Shown here: positions 32,888 to 40,140 of the stretch, piece by piece
Numbering within the stretch: the first letter of the stretch is position 1
Layout: every line of letters starts with the position of its first letter
Assembly: GCA_023246005.1 (NCBI GenBank)
Contig: JAHFJG010000010.1
Span: 1 to 45,707 of the forward strand
Length of the DNA stretch: 45,707 nt
DNA from: Candidatus Doudnabacteria bacterium
Lineage (GTDB): Bacteria > Patescibacteriota > Doudnabacteria > UBA920 > O2-02-FULL-48-8
Direction of reading: 5' to 3'
Notes under the pieces: generated by a model
The model's database searches: none
Seen by the model: the letters and a program-made list of their open reading frames with translations, nothing else
Told to the model about the DNA's origin: nothing
Program-made: the position numbers and the translations under genes

Positions 32888-32916
32888 ATATTACCCCTTT
32901 TTACGGAAACTGTCAA
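32888..32916 (-). promoter_or_regulatory. Promoter of leader A / racemase
   Basis: Minus strand TTGACA (32911-32916), a 17-nt spacer, and TAATAT (32888-32893). Confidence 0.75.
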
Positions 32917-32949
32917 TGGGGGAGTAAGTTTTTGTTTTTGTCTTAATCT

Positions 32950-33138
32950 TTAGTGCTTGTTTGGGAGCAGGAGGGTATATGACCCTAGTTCATTCTGTTC
33001 AATGAAATAGGTCTTGCCTTTCCACTCAAATTTATAAAACCAGTCCTCCGGCTGGGTTTGTATCCAGGCATTAGCCGCCATAATGCCGGACCCGATTTGA
33101 TCCCTAGCGGCAGGGGTAGGAAATTTGATTATTCTCAT
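32950..33138 (-). CDS. Hypothetical small protein
   Basis: 62 residues, family not recognised. It has an aromatic, Trp-containing middle (WIQTQPEDWFYKFEWKGKTYF), no membrane helix and no Cys pairs. AAAGGA six bases before the ATG on the minus strand supports the start. The intergenic sequence before it is a diverged copy of the sequence before leader A. It lies in the same direction as the racemase and PEP-synthase-like genes. Confidence 0.55.
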   Translation of the reverse strand: MRIIKFPTPAARDQIGSGIMAANAWIQTQPEDWFYKFEWKGKTYFIEQNELGSYTLLLPNKH

Positions 33139-33194
33139 TTAAATCCTTTCGTGGTTAATAGGGGAGTATTTTTATTTTTGTTTTGGTCTTAGAT

Positions 33195-33389
33195 TTAGAC
33201 TAATTGCTTTACAGCAATGTAGGCAGAAATCTTTTTGCCAAGAGCATTAAACTGCTCTGGCTGGTCAGCAACGAGTGAGCGTTGAAGCATAAACTCGTTG
33301 ATTGACTTTTGAAGAGAAGCCTTCATAATGTTTGACTTCATTTCGTTAGTTAAGCCAATTTGCTTAACCGCGATTTTCTTAGTCTTCAT
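33195..33389 (-). CDS. Hypothetical small protein
   Basis: 64 residues, helical and Lys/Gln-rich (NEMKSNIMKASLQKSINEFML); family not recognised. AAAGGAC lies about 3-9 nt before the ATG on the minus strand. It is the first gene of the minus-strand run and is divergent from the Shedu-like gene. Position suggests a link to that run, but the function cannot be inferred. Confidence 0.5.
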   Translation of the reverse strand: MKTKKIAVKQIGLTNEMKSNIMKASLQKSINEFMLQRSLVADQPEQFNALGKKISAYIAVKQLV

Positions 33390-33447
33390 AGTGTCCTTTC
33401 TTTGCTTAATTATTACGGCCTGAAAACACCCGGCGCAGGCCTGGCAG

Positions 33448-33504
33448 TCAAGGGAGCTAAAATCATTTTATGGCTGACTGCAGATAAATTGATTTTACCC
33501 TTGA
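33448..33504 (+). promoter_or_regulatory. Long inverted repeat overlapping the Shedu-like promoter
   Basis: TCAAGGG-agc-TAAAATCA (33448-33465) pairs with TGATTTTACCCTTGA (33490-33504): 15 bp with a 3-nt bulge and a 24-nt loop. The right arm overlaps the -35 box at 33501. This may be an operator or a structured element in the divergent region. Confidence 0.6.
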
Positions 33505-33529
33505 TACTGACGGGAACGACGGGTATAAT
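33501..33529 (+). promoter_or_regulatory. Promoter of the Shedu-like gene
   Basis: TTGATA (33501-33506), a 17-nt spacer, TATAAT (33524-33529). The predicted start near 33536 leaves a 22-nt leader. Confidence 0.75.
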
Positions 33530-33557
33530 TGAAAGGCCATAAGTAAGCATTTATTCT

Positions 33558-34628
33558 ATGCCAGAACTACAACCCGTTGTAGAAAAACCAAAATTATTAA
33601 AAACTGACACAAGGCAATGGACATCAGGGAGAGTCAAATTTGCCGTGATCGGTTGGGTTGGTAAACCAGATCGTAATTATATCGTTTTGGAAAAGAATTT
33701 CTTTGGGAAATCTCGAAATCCGGATCAAAAGTTCAATTTACGAGAGTCTGATTGGGTCAATCTAAAAAAGTTAATTGATGGAGATTTGATAAAAGCAACT
33801 GAATGGCTCCCCACCGTTCAAATAATTGATCAGAAAAGTTTAGATGAATTTTTGAAGCAAAATCCGGATGCGTTAGAGAAAATTCTAGCGAGTCCTGATA
33901 TTCTAAAACTAAACGAGCAAAGTATTGAAAGTTTGAACAAATTGGTTGTTAAACTTTTCGAAATAAAAAAAGACCAAGCAGAAGTTATACTGAAACAATT
34001 AACGGCCGCATCGAAACAGGATTTAGAGTTATTTTCTAAATTATTAGAGGATTTGCGATTGAACCAAATTTCTACCTTAGCATCTTTGATTTATCAAAAA
34101 TTAAAAGTTATCGACTTACTTGAAACTGTTTGTATGGATTCAAGTCGGAGCGAGAGAGATGTGCATAAAATTTTTGAATCAAACACATGGCTTTTAGGTA
34201 AGCAGTTTGAAATTTTACAGAGCGATAAACCTTTATCTCAATATTTTGAGACGAATGTTAAGGAAGACCCCGAGACACGAAAAAGGCCGGATCTTATCCT
34301 AAAGCAACTTCCTTTCAGCAATGATATTGTTTTAGTTGAATTTAAAGCTCCAGGTATTAAGTTAAAGGCTAAACATATTGGGCAGGTTTTGGAGTATAAG
34401 GCTTTGATTCAACAAAATAAGCCCAATGTTAGCAATATCCACTGTTTTGTCTATGGCTACGAAAAAGACCACACTTTTACAAAATCAAATGATGTTGTTT
34501 TGAAGACATTTTCGGAAATCATTGCAGAATTAAGATCGGAATTCAACGAATACGAAAAATTACTTAATGAGAGCCAACAGGATATTGGAATTTTAGAGCA
34601 ACTAGACGACTCTGACATTCCATTCTAA
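33558..34628 (+). CDS. Shedu-like (DUF4263) nuclease, candidate anti-phage defence
   Basis: 356 residues. The C-terminal PD-(D/E)xK region matches Shedu SduA/DUF4263: SERDVHKIFESNTWLLG near 197-214, Asp245 in RPDLIL, Glu261 and Lys263 in VEFK, and the QxxxY motif at 276-280. The N-terminal 190 residues are variable, as usual for Shedu, and would sense the trigger. Shedu proteins act alone as single-gene defence nucleases. The gene has a strong promoter overlapped by a long inverted repeat. Defence is inferred from the family; other DUF4263 proteins may have different roles. Confidence 0.75.
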   Translation: MPELQPVVEKPKLLKTDTRQWTSGRVKFAVIGWVGKPDRNYIVLEKNFFGKSRNPDQKFNLRESDWVNLKKLIDGDLIKATEWLPTVQIIDQKSLDEFLKQNPDALEKILASPDILKLNEQSIESLNKLVVKLFEIKKDQAEVILKQLTAASKQDLELFSKLLEDLRLNQISTLASLIYQKLKVIDLLETVCMDSSRSERDVHKIFESNTWLLGKQFEILQSDKPLSQYFETNVKEDPETRKRPDLILKQLPFSNDIVLVEFKAPGIKLKAKHIGQVLEYKALIQQNKPNVSNIHCFVYGYEKDHTFTKSNDVVLKTFSEIIAELRSEFNEYEKLLNESQQDIGILEQLDDSDIPF

Positions 34629-34671
34629 GCCTATTAGTTTGACCGTCTTCAAGCCAGGGTTTTTAACTGGT

Positions 34672-34677
34672 ATAATA
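34672..34677 (+). promoter_or_regulatory. Possible -10 box before the DedA gene
   Basis: TATAAT about 96 nt before ATG 34774, with no matching -35 box at normal spacing. The intervening leader shows no clear gene. Confidence 0.4.
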
Positions 34678-34773
34678 TAGATATCTTTAAAAATCGAATA
34701 GTTTAAATCAGCTATGTGGTTTAGATTGAATTGAAGCAGACTCGTAGTATCCCGCAGTTTAGCAAACGCTAAA

Positions 34774-35340
34774 ATGTTTAAATCAAAAATCAAAATAGTT
34801 CTGGATATCATTGTTGTTATCGTCATTTTTATTGGCGCTTTTTGGCTAGGCAAAATAGCCCAGCAGAACATCCAAATCCAAATTGAGGTGGCACGCTTCG
34901 GTTATTTTGGAATTTTTATTGTCGCCCTGGTAACAGGCTTTAATTTAGCGGTTCCGATTCCAGCCATTTCTTTTTTACCGGCATTTGTGGCTTCCGGCTT
35001 AAATTTATATCTGGCGATTTTGATCATAACAGCTGGCGAGACGATTGCCGACATGGTAACGTATTTTATTGGAGCCGCCGGCCGGGGTTTGTTTGAGAAA
35101 GCGGCCAAAAGTAAGATCACCAAAAGATTGGATGCCTTGCGTCAAAGTCATCCATTGCTTCCAATTATTGGATTGTTTTTGTGGGCATCTTTGGTCCCTG
35201 TGCCAAACGAAGTTTTAGTAGGGCCTTTAGGTTTTCTTAAATATCGAGCTTATGCAATATTTTTAACAGTAGGCTCGGGGAATCTGGTGTTTAATATCTT
35301 GTACGCCCAAGGCGTAATCAAACTATTTTCAGTTATATAA
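34774..35340 (+). CDS. DedA/VTT-domain membrane protein
   Basis: 188 residues with four or five hydrophobic helices. It fits the DedA/VTT (SNARE-associated) family by length and by the segments NLAVPIPAISFLPAFVASGLN and SLVPVPNEVLVGPLGFLKYR. Members move polyprenyl phosphates or phospholipids across the membrane, so a role in recycling the carrier for wall and polysaccharide synthesis is plausible. It is convergent with typA, with a 6-nt gap and no visible terminator between them. Confidence 0.75.
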   Translation: MFKSKIKIVLDIIVVIVIFIGAFWLGKIAQQNIQIQIEVARFGYFGIFIVALVTGFNLAVPIPAISFLPAFVASGLNLYLAILIITAGETIADMVTYFIGAAGRGLFEKAAKSKITKRLDALRQSHPLLPIIGLFLWASLVPVPNEVLVGPLGFLKYRAYAIFLTVGSGNLVFNILYAQGVIKLFSVI

Positions 35341-35346
35341 GCGCTA

Positions 35347-37170
35347 TTATTCGTTGTTTTGTTTCTTTTCTCTCTTTCGTTTATTTGGATCCAGAATTTT
35401 TTTGCGCAGCCTCAAACTTTGTGGAGTGACTTCCAGAAGTTCATCGGGACCAAGATATTCCAACGACTCTTCCAGGCTCATAGTTTTTGGCGGGCTTAAG
35501 ATCAAAGCTTCATCCGAACCAGAGGCTCGCATGTTGCTTAGTTTCTTGGTTTTGTTCACATTCAGTTCGATATCTTCTGCCTTGGCGTTTTCGCCCACGA
35601 TCATACCCATGTAAACCTCCACAGCTGGGCCGATAAACATGGTCCCGCGTTCTTGGGCATTGTTTAAGCCATAGGCGTTGCTAACACCCGACTCAGAGGC
35701 AATAAGCGAACCATGGGGCAAGTTCATTTGATTAGCCGCTTCTACTGGCCGGTATGAGTCAAAGATGTGGTTGATGATGACTGTGCCTTTGGTTTGAGTC
35801 ATGAGCTTGCTTTTTAATCCAATAATGCTGCGAGTGGACATGACATAATCCAAATGCACTTCGCCGTTTTGTGTGTGAATGATTTCGGCCAGATTGCCCT
35901 TTCGTCGGCCGATTTCTTCAATCACAGCACCCTGATAATCATTCGGCACAATCGCGGACAAGCGCTCGAATGGTTCGGTTTTGGCGCCGTTTTCTTGCTT
36001 AAAAATAACTTCTGGTTGAGACACCTGCAATTCATAACCTTCCCGGCGCATGGTTTCAATAAGGATTGCCAGGTGCAGCTCACCGCGGCCAGCGACTTGG
36101 AAAGTATCCGGACTGGCTGTGTCCGTGACTTTAAGCGCGACATTGGTTTCTAATTCCTTATAAAGCCTGTCGCGTAAATTTCTGGAAGTAACAAATTTGC
36201 CTTCGCGGCCGGCGAAAGGCGAGTTGTTGACAGCAAAAGTCATTTGCACAGTTGGTTCATCAACGATTATAGGATCTATCTGCTTAGGATTACTCGGGTC
36301 TGTAATGGTGGAGCCAATGGTGATATCTTCCAAACCAGCAACAGATACGATTTCGCCTGCAGATGCCTCTTCCACAGATTGTTTTTGCAATCCTTGAAAA
36401 ACCGAAATGTCTGTAGCGCGTCCAGTGAACTTAGTTTGGTCTGGCGCGATTTGCATGATTGATTGATTTTTTTTGATCGTGCCGGAAGTAATTTTGCCAA
36501 TGCCCGTTTTGCCTTTATAAGAATCATAAGTCAGAGCCAAAACCAAAATTTGCAGCGGCTCGTTTTCCATAATCGTAGGGCCGGGAATTTTTGCAACTAT
36601 TGTCTCGAAAAGGGGAGTCAGATCAGTACCTGGCTTATGATGATCAAGCGTGGCTAACCCAGCTGTGGCTTGAGCGTAAATAATTGGAAAATCCAGCTGT
36701 TCATCTGTGGCATGCAAATTGACGAACAAATCAAAAGTTTTATTGACTACTTCATCAATCTGCGCATCCGAGCGGTCAATTTTGTTAATCACAACAATGG
36801 CCTTGTGGCCTAATTCTAAAGCTTTCTTGAGCACAAATTTGGTTTGTGGCATTGGGCCTTCTTTGGCGTCAACAAGCAGCAACACTCCATCCACCATCCG
36901 CAACGTGCGTTCAACTTCACCGCCAAAGTCAGCATGGCCTGGCGTGTCAACGATATTAATTTTGACATTATTGAACACAACCGAGGCGTTCTTGGCTTTG
37001 ATCGTAATGCCGCGCTCCCGTTCCAAATCCATGGAATCCATGATCCGCTCGCCCAAATCCTCGATATTGCGGTGGGTGTGGGTTTGTTTAAGCATGGCGT
37101 CAACCAAGGTTGTCTTGCCATGGTCAACGTGAGCAATAATGGCGATGTTTCGAATGTCTGCTCTTTTCAT
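35347..37170 (-). CDS. typA: Translational GTPase TypA/BipA
   Basis: 607 residues, the same as E. coli Bip[15 protein letters not shown] (P-loop near 9-22), DTPGHADF and NKIDRSDA are the GTP-binding motifs, followed by EF-G-like domains and the C-terminal region typical of BipA. It binds the ribosome and aids assembly or translation under stress. The start was placed at 37170 ([11 protein letters not shown]), because the open frame extends 31 codons upstream with no family resemblance. It is divergent from the zinc-ribbon gene at 37246. Confidence 0.95.
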   Translation of the reverse strand: MKRADIRNIAIIAHVDHGKTTLVDAMLKQTHTHRNIEDLGERIMDSMDLERERGITIKAKNASVVFNNVKINIVDTPGHADFGGEVERTLRMVDGVLLLVDAKEGPMPQTKFVLKKALELGHKAIVVINKIDRSDAQIDEVVNKTFDLFVNLHATDEQLDFPIIYAQATAGLATLDHHKPGTDLTPLFETIVAKIPGPTIMENEPLQILVLALTYDSYKGKTGIGKITSGTIKKNQSIMQIAPDQTKFTGRATDISVFQGLQKQSVEEASAGEIVSVAGLEDITIGSTITDPSNPKQIDPIIVDEPTVQMTFAVNNSPFAGREGKFVTSRNLRDRLYKELETNVALKVTDTASPDTFQVAGRGELHLAILIETMRREGYELQVSQPEVIFKQENGAKTEPFERLSAIVPNDYQGAVIEEIGRRKGNLAEIIHTQNGEVHLDYVMSTRSIIGLKSKLMTQTKGTVIINHIFDSYRPVEAANQMNLPHGSLIASESGVSNAYGLNNAQERGTMFIGPAVEVYMGMIVGENAKAEDIELNVNKTKKLSNMRASGSDEALILSPPKTMSLEESLEYLGPDELLEVTPQSLRLRKKILDPNKRKREKKQNNE

Positions 37171-37233
37171 ATGTATATAAAATAAAATCGGCTGAGGCGC
37201 CGAAGCACTATCAATAGTAGCATACTCTTGTGC

Positions 37234-37239
37234 TATAAT
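37234..37239 (+). promoter_or_regulatory. -10 box TATAAT for leaderless zinc-ribbon gene
   Basis: Perfect TATAAT 6 nt before ATG 37246. Confidence 0.6.
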
Positions 37240-37245
37240 CAAGTC

Positions 37246-37473
37246 ATGGATCCTATCAAACAAGCCAAACTAAGCCACATCAAAGTTTGCGAAATTTGCA
37301 AACGACACGACCCAATGGTTAAAAACTATTCGGAAGATTATGATTTGCAAACTTCTATCCGCGATTACGTCGAAAAAACTACTGGTGAAAGAATTAATGT
37401 CGGCGATATCGCTCATCTTTGCGATTCGTGTTACGGTCTTGTAAATGATTCACGAGAAGAAGATGAAGAATAA
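37246..37473 (+). CDS. Small zinc-binding protein
   Basis: 75 residues. CEIC and CDSC would bind one zinc ion. The spacer carries an acidic helix, and the C-terminus is strongly acidic (DSREEDEE). The family is not recognised. ATG 37246 is preferred to in-frame TTG 37228, because the latter lies upstream of the -10 box. It is followed by a bidirectional terminator shared with rnpB. Confidence 0.7.
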   Translation: MDPIKQAKLSHIKVCEICKRHDPMVKNYSEDYDLQTSIRDYVEKTTGERINVGDIAHLCDSCYGLVNDSREEDEE

Positions 37474-37517
37474 AAATAGTGAGTAGTTGGCAGTATATAG
37501 TGAGTAGAAAATAATAT

Positions 37518-37543
37518 AAAAATCCGTCTTTAGACGGATTTTT
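37518..37543 (+). terminator. Bidirectional terminator between the zinc-protein gene and rnpB
   Basis: AAAAATCCGTCT (37518-37529) and AGACGGATTTTT (37532-37543) form a near-perfect 12-bp stem with A and T tracts on both sides, so it works for both converging genes. Confidence 0.85.
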
Positions 37544-37548
37544 ATATT

Positions 37549-37944
37549 GCTGCCTAAGTAAGCTGTAAGCCGAATTCTGTCTGTTCCGCCGAAGAGACGG
37601 AGAGGCAATCATCTATCTAGGCCAAACATTGCTGTTTGGCTCAAGCTGTCAACCCGCTCTCAAGGAGCCTATTTGACATTGCACTAAAAAGTAGGAATTT
37701 AGCCGTTTCACCTCTGGCATTACTGCCGGAGCTCGCCCTGAACCATTCGCTTGTGCTTCAGGTTCAGGGCGGTTTTGCGATCTCTCACAAAACCGTTTCT
37801 GTTCGCATCCCGAGGATTACTCCCGACGGGCGTTACCCGCTACTTTTGGTTGCATGAACTCATGAGAATTCCATTCAACCCACGTGTTCGGACTTTCCTC
37901 CCTCATTTTGCAATGAAGGCGATCGCCGCACTTGCTTAGGAAGC
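37549..37944 (-). ncRNA. rnpB: RNase P RNA
   Basis: The catalytic RNA that trims the 5' leader of tRNA precursors. On the minus strand, from 37944: P1 left arm GCTTCCTAAG, then GAGGGAGGAAAGTCCGAACA (the CR I core), ACAGAAACGG, GGTGAAACGGC, and near the 3' end AGATGATTGCC and ACAGAATTCGGCTTA. P1 closes with CTTAGGCAGC (37549-37558). The length of about 396 nt and the core order match bacterial type A. It has a strong promoter and a terminator. End points come from the P1 pairing. Confidence 0.95.
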
Positions 37945-37951
37945 AAAAGGA

Positions 37952-37980
37952 AGTTTAGCCTTTTTCGCCCGAAATGTCAA
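37952..37980 (-). promoter_or_regulatory. Promoter of rnpB
   Basis: Minus strand TTGACA (37975-37980), a 17-nt spacer, and TAAACT (37952-37957); the RNA start follows about 7 nt later. Confidence 0.8.
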
Positions 37981-37985
37981 GATTG

Positions 37986-38012
37986 TTGACAATTCAAAGT
38001 TTTTCCTATACT
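37986..38012 (+). promoter_or_regulatory. Promoter of the RRM gene, divergent from rnpB
   Basis: TTGACA (37986-37991) and TATACT (38007-38012) with a 15-nt spacer. The -35 boxes of the two genes are only 5 nt apart. The RRM transcript would have a leader of about 95 nt in which AAGGGAA can pair with TTCCCTT. Confidence 0.6.
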
Positions 38013-38113
38013 CTATTTATGTTCCTTTAGTCGAAGGGAAGTACATTAAGATAACATAGGGTTCCTAGTTTGGTTTCAAATTAGTGCGTTTCCCTTTGTT
38101 TAAAGGCTAGAAA

Positions 38114-38437
38114 ATGGCAAAGAAACTTTTTGTCGGAGGCCTGCCTTACACCACAACCAGCGATGATCTGAAAAATCATTTTTCAGGCGCTGGATCTGTT
38201 GTGTCTGCGCAAGTCATTACTGACAAGTTCTCTGGACGATCCAAAGGTTTTGGATTCGTAGAGATGTCTTCGGATGACGAAGCCAACAAAGCTATTGAAA
38301 TGTTCAATGGCACTGACTTTGGCGGACGATCGTTGGCTGTCAACGAAGCACGCCCAAAGACCGAAGGCGACCGCGGTTCTCGCGGCGGATTTGGCGGCGG
38401 CGATCGTGGCGGACGAGGTCGTAGAGACAGCTATTAA
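38114..38437 (+). CDS. RNA-binding protein with one RRM domain
   Basis: 107 residues. RNP2 (LFVGGL, 5-10) and RNP1 (KGFGFVEM, 44-51) are intact, and the C-terminal 25 residues are a Gly/Arg-rich tail that adds nonspecific RNA binding. Bacterial proteins of this type (Rbp-like) act as RNA chaperones, often cold-inducible. The long structured 5' leader and the 3' hairpin cluster suggest post-transcriptional control, perhaps autoregulation. Confidence 0.92.
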   Translation: MAKKLFVGGLPYTTTSDDLKNHFSGAGSVVSAQVITDKFSGRSKGFGFVEMSSDDEANKAIEMFNGTDFGGRSLAVNEARPKTEGDRGSRGGFGGGDRGGRGRRDSY

Positions 38438-38449
38438 GCACTCGTTACG

Positions 38450-38542
38450 TTTGCAAAACTACCGGCTGTCGAAATTTTAACAAATTTCGCAGCCTGCGTT
38501 CTCGTCCCGCTAAGGCGGGATTGCGAAGGCTAGTTTTGCAAA
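38450..38542 (+). repeat. Composite palindrome downstream of the RRM gene
   Basis: A perfect 12-bp outer stem (38450-38461 with 38531-38542) encloses two hairpins: CGAAATTT/AAATTTCG (470-477, 482-489) and TCCCGC/GCGGGA (505-510, 515-520). The unit would fold as a multi-branched junction. The GGATTGCGAA part resembles the element at 42451-42463. Confidence 0.65.
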
Positions 38543-38574
38543 GTATCTCGTTAATAAAAAAAATGTCAAACAAG

Positions 38575-38598
38575 ACCCCGGCGAAAGTCGGGGTTTTG
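38575..38598 (+). terminator. Terminator after the RRM gene
   Basis: ACCCCG (38575-38580) pairs with CGGGGT (38589-38594), followed by TTTTG. Confidence 0.8.
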
Positions 38599-38601
38599 TG
38601 T

Positions 38602-38607
38602 TATAAT
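38602..38607 (+). promoter_or_regulatory. -10 box TATAAT of the sugar-transferase cluster
   Basis: Perfect TATAAT 7 nt before the ATGAA at 38615, which is the left flank of the inserted element. Without the element the gene's own ATGAA would stand in this leaderless position. Confidence 0.65.
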
Positions 38608-38614
38608 AAAGGTC

Positions 38615-38723
38615 ATGAATCCCGTTAGAATAATGATTAGTTGGTTTATAGCTAATTAACATTTTAAGCGGAGAATTCTATTTTTCATGATGATTAACAA
38701 TGTTAAATTTCTAACGGGATGAA
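38615..38723 (+). mobile_element. MITE-like element copy 2, at the start of the sugar-transferase gene
   Basis: CCCGTTAGAA (38621-38630) and TTTCTAACGGG (38708-38718) are inverted ends, with ATGAA on both sides (38615-38619 and 38719-38723). The right ATG is the start of the sugar transferase. It is homologous to copy 1 in the opposite orientation. The left ATGAA opens a 14-codon frame (MNPVRIMISWFIAN) directly behind a TATAAT box. Confidence 0.78.
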
Positions 38724-40140
38724 GCGTTCAGAACTGCTATTTAATTTAATTTCAATACCAGTTGATCTATTAATGATGCTAATCGCAGGTATTGTAGCTT
38801 TTTATTTGCGCGTGAAATTAGAAAATTTGCGGCCAATTTTGTTTTCTTTAACTTTTCAGTCCTACTTTAATATTTTGCTTTTGACTAGTCCAATTATTCT
38901 GGTAATCTTGGGTCTCGCCGGATTATATAATCTGAAAGGCACGCGTAGAATTTCCTCGGAGTTAGTCAAAATTATTTTAGCCATATCATCAGGGCTACTG
39001 CTGGTCGTCATTTTGTTTTTTTTCAACCAAACAGTCTTCCCGTCCCGATTGATTATCTTGTTAACGTGGGGATTGACCATTGTTTTGATCAGTATTGGCC
39101 GAATTCTTTTGTTTCGCCTCCAAGTCAACTTATTTCGGCGGGGGATTGGTTTGCATCGCCTGGTCGTAGTTGAACCACCGGATAAAACCTATGGTTTGAT
39201 AAAAAAAATTGAAAAACGTCCGGAGCTGGGTTTTAAAATTTTAGCTAAGCTTAAATCCAATTCCTCTACAGATCAGCTGATTGCGGAACTTGAATCACTT
39301 CAGCGACAAGTTGGGATTGATGAGTTGTTACAGTCAGACCCAAACGTTGACCCAACCACGAGCGCCAAAATTTTGCAATTTTGCCGCGATTATGGCATTC
39401 GATTTAATTTCGTGCCGAATTTGTTTGAAACCGAAACCACAAACATTGCAGTGGAAACAATTTCAGGCATCCCAATTATTATTTTGAAAGGCACGCCGTT
39501 GGAAGGCTGGGGAGCAGTAGTCAAAAGAACTTTGGATATTTTGATTTCCGGGCTGGCTCTGATTATTTTGAGTCCAATTTTACTGATCATAGCCTTGATG
39601 ATCAAATTAACTTCCAAAGGTCCGGTGTTTTTTCATCAGCCGCGCGCCGCAGGCTTGGGTGATTTTGAATGCTATAAATTTCGAAGCATGCACCATGAAA
39701 TGAGCGAAGGGACTGAATCTGGCGATAAGATGCGGGAAGAAATCGAAAAGCAAAATGTCCGCCAAGGCCCGTTTGTTAAAATAAAAAACGATCCGCGAGT
39801 CACTCCTGTGGGTAAATTTTTGCGCAAAACTAAACTGGATGAATTGCCTCAACTTTGGCATATATTTGTTGGACAAATGAGTTTGGTGGGGCCGCGCGTG
39901 CATATGGTGAAGGAAGTTGATCATTTTCGCAAAGATTATAAGTATTTATTTATTATAAAACCAGGGGCAACCGGGCTGACTCAGATTACGCAAGCAACAG
40001 ACAGACCCGAGCTTTCCTGGGAAGAAGAAATTAAGCTTGATGAATTTTACATTGAAAATTGGTCGATTTGGCTGGATCTGTATATTATTCTGAAAACATT
40101 TCTGATTTTAATTGGCCGCAAACCGAAAGTTGATTATTGA
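38719..40140 (+). CDS. Polyprenyl glycosylphosphotransferase (WbaP/WcaJ-like sugar transferase)
   Basis: 473 residues. Four N-terminal transmembrane helices (to about 125) and a Rossmann-like middle region precede the catalytic domain from about residue 265. That domain has one more membrane segment, then SKGPVFFHQPRAAG, CYKFRSM, KTKLDELPQLWH and GPRVH motifs. It transfers a sugar phosphate from a nucleotide sugar to undecaprenyl phosphate, the first step of surface polysaccharide assembly. The start codon coincides with the end of an inserted repeat. It is the first gene of the second polysaccharide cluster and overlaps the next gene by one base. Confidence 0.93.
   Translation: MKRSELLFNLISIPVDLLMMLIAGIVAFYLRVKLENLRPILFSLTFQSYFNILLLTSPIILVILGLAGLYNLKGTRRISSELVKIILAISSGLLLVVILFFFNQTVFPSRLIILLTWGLTIVLISIGRILLFRLQVNLFRRGIGLHRLVVVEPPDKTYGLIKKIEKRPELGFKILAKLKSNSSTDQLIAELESLQRQVGIDELLQSDPNVDPTTSAKILQFCRDYGIRFNFVPNLFETETTNIAVETISGIPIIILKGTPLEGWGAVVKRTLDILISGLALIILSPILLIIALMIKLTSKGPVFFHQPRAAGLGDFECYKFRSMHHEMSEGTESGDKMREEIEKQNVRQGPFVKIKNDPRVTPVGKFLRKTKLDELPQLWHIFVGQMSLVGPRVHMVKEVDHFRKDYKYLFIIKPGATGLTQITQATDRPELSWEEEIKLDEFYIENWSIWLDLYIILKTFLILIGRKPKVDY

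Noticed and set aside
31914-32893. T-box riboswitch as explanation of the paired leaders
   Set aside because: No T-box bulge sequence (AGGGTGGNACCGCG type) and no specifier-loop stem; leader-peptide attenuation fits leader A better.
33415-33535. tmRNA or tRNA gene in the structured divergent region
   Set aside because: No CCA-end acceptor stem, no T-arm motif and no tag peptide frame; the inverted repeat overlaps a good promoter instead.
37578-37939. Short plus-strand open frames at 37636-37939
   Set aside because: They lie antisense to the RNase P RNA; sequence conservation there is RNA structure.
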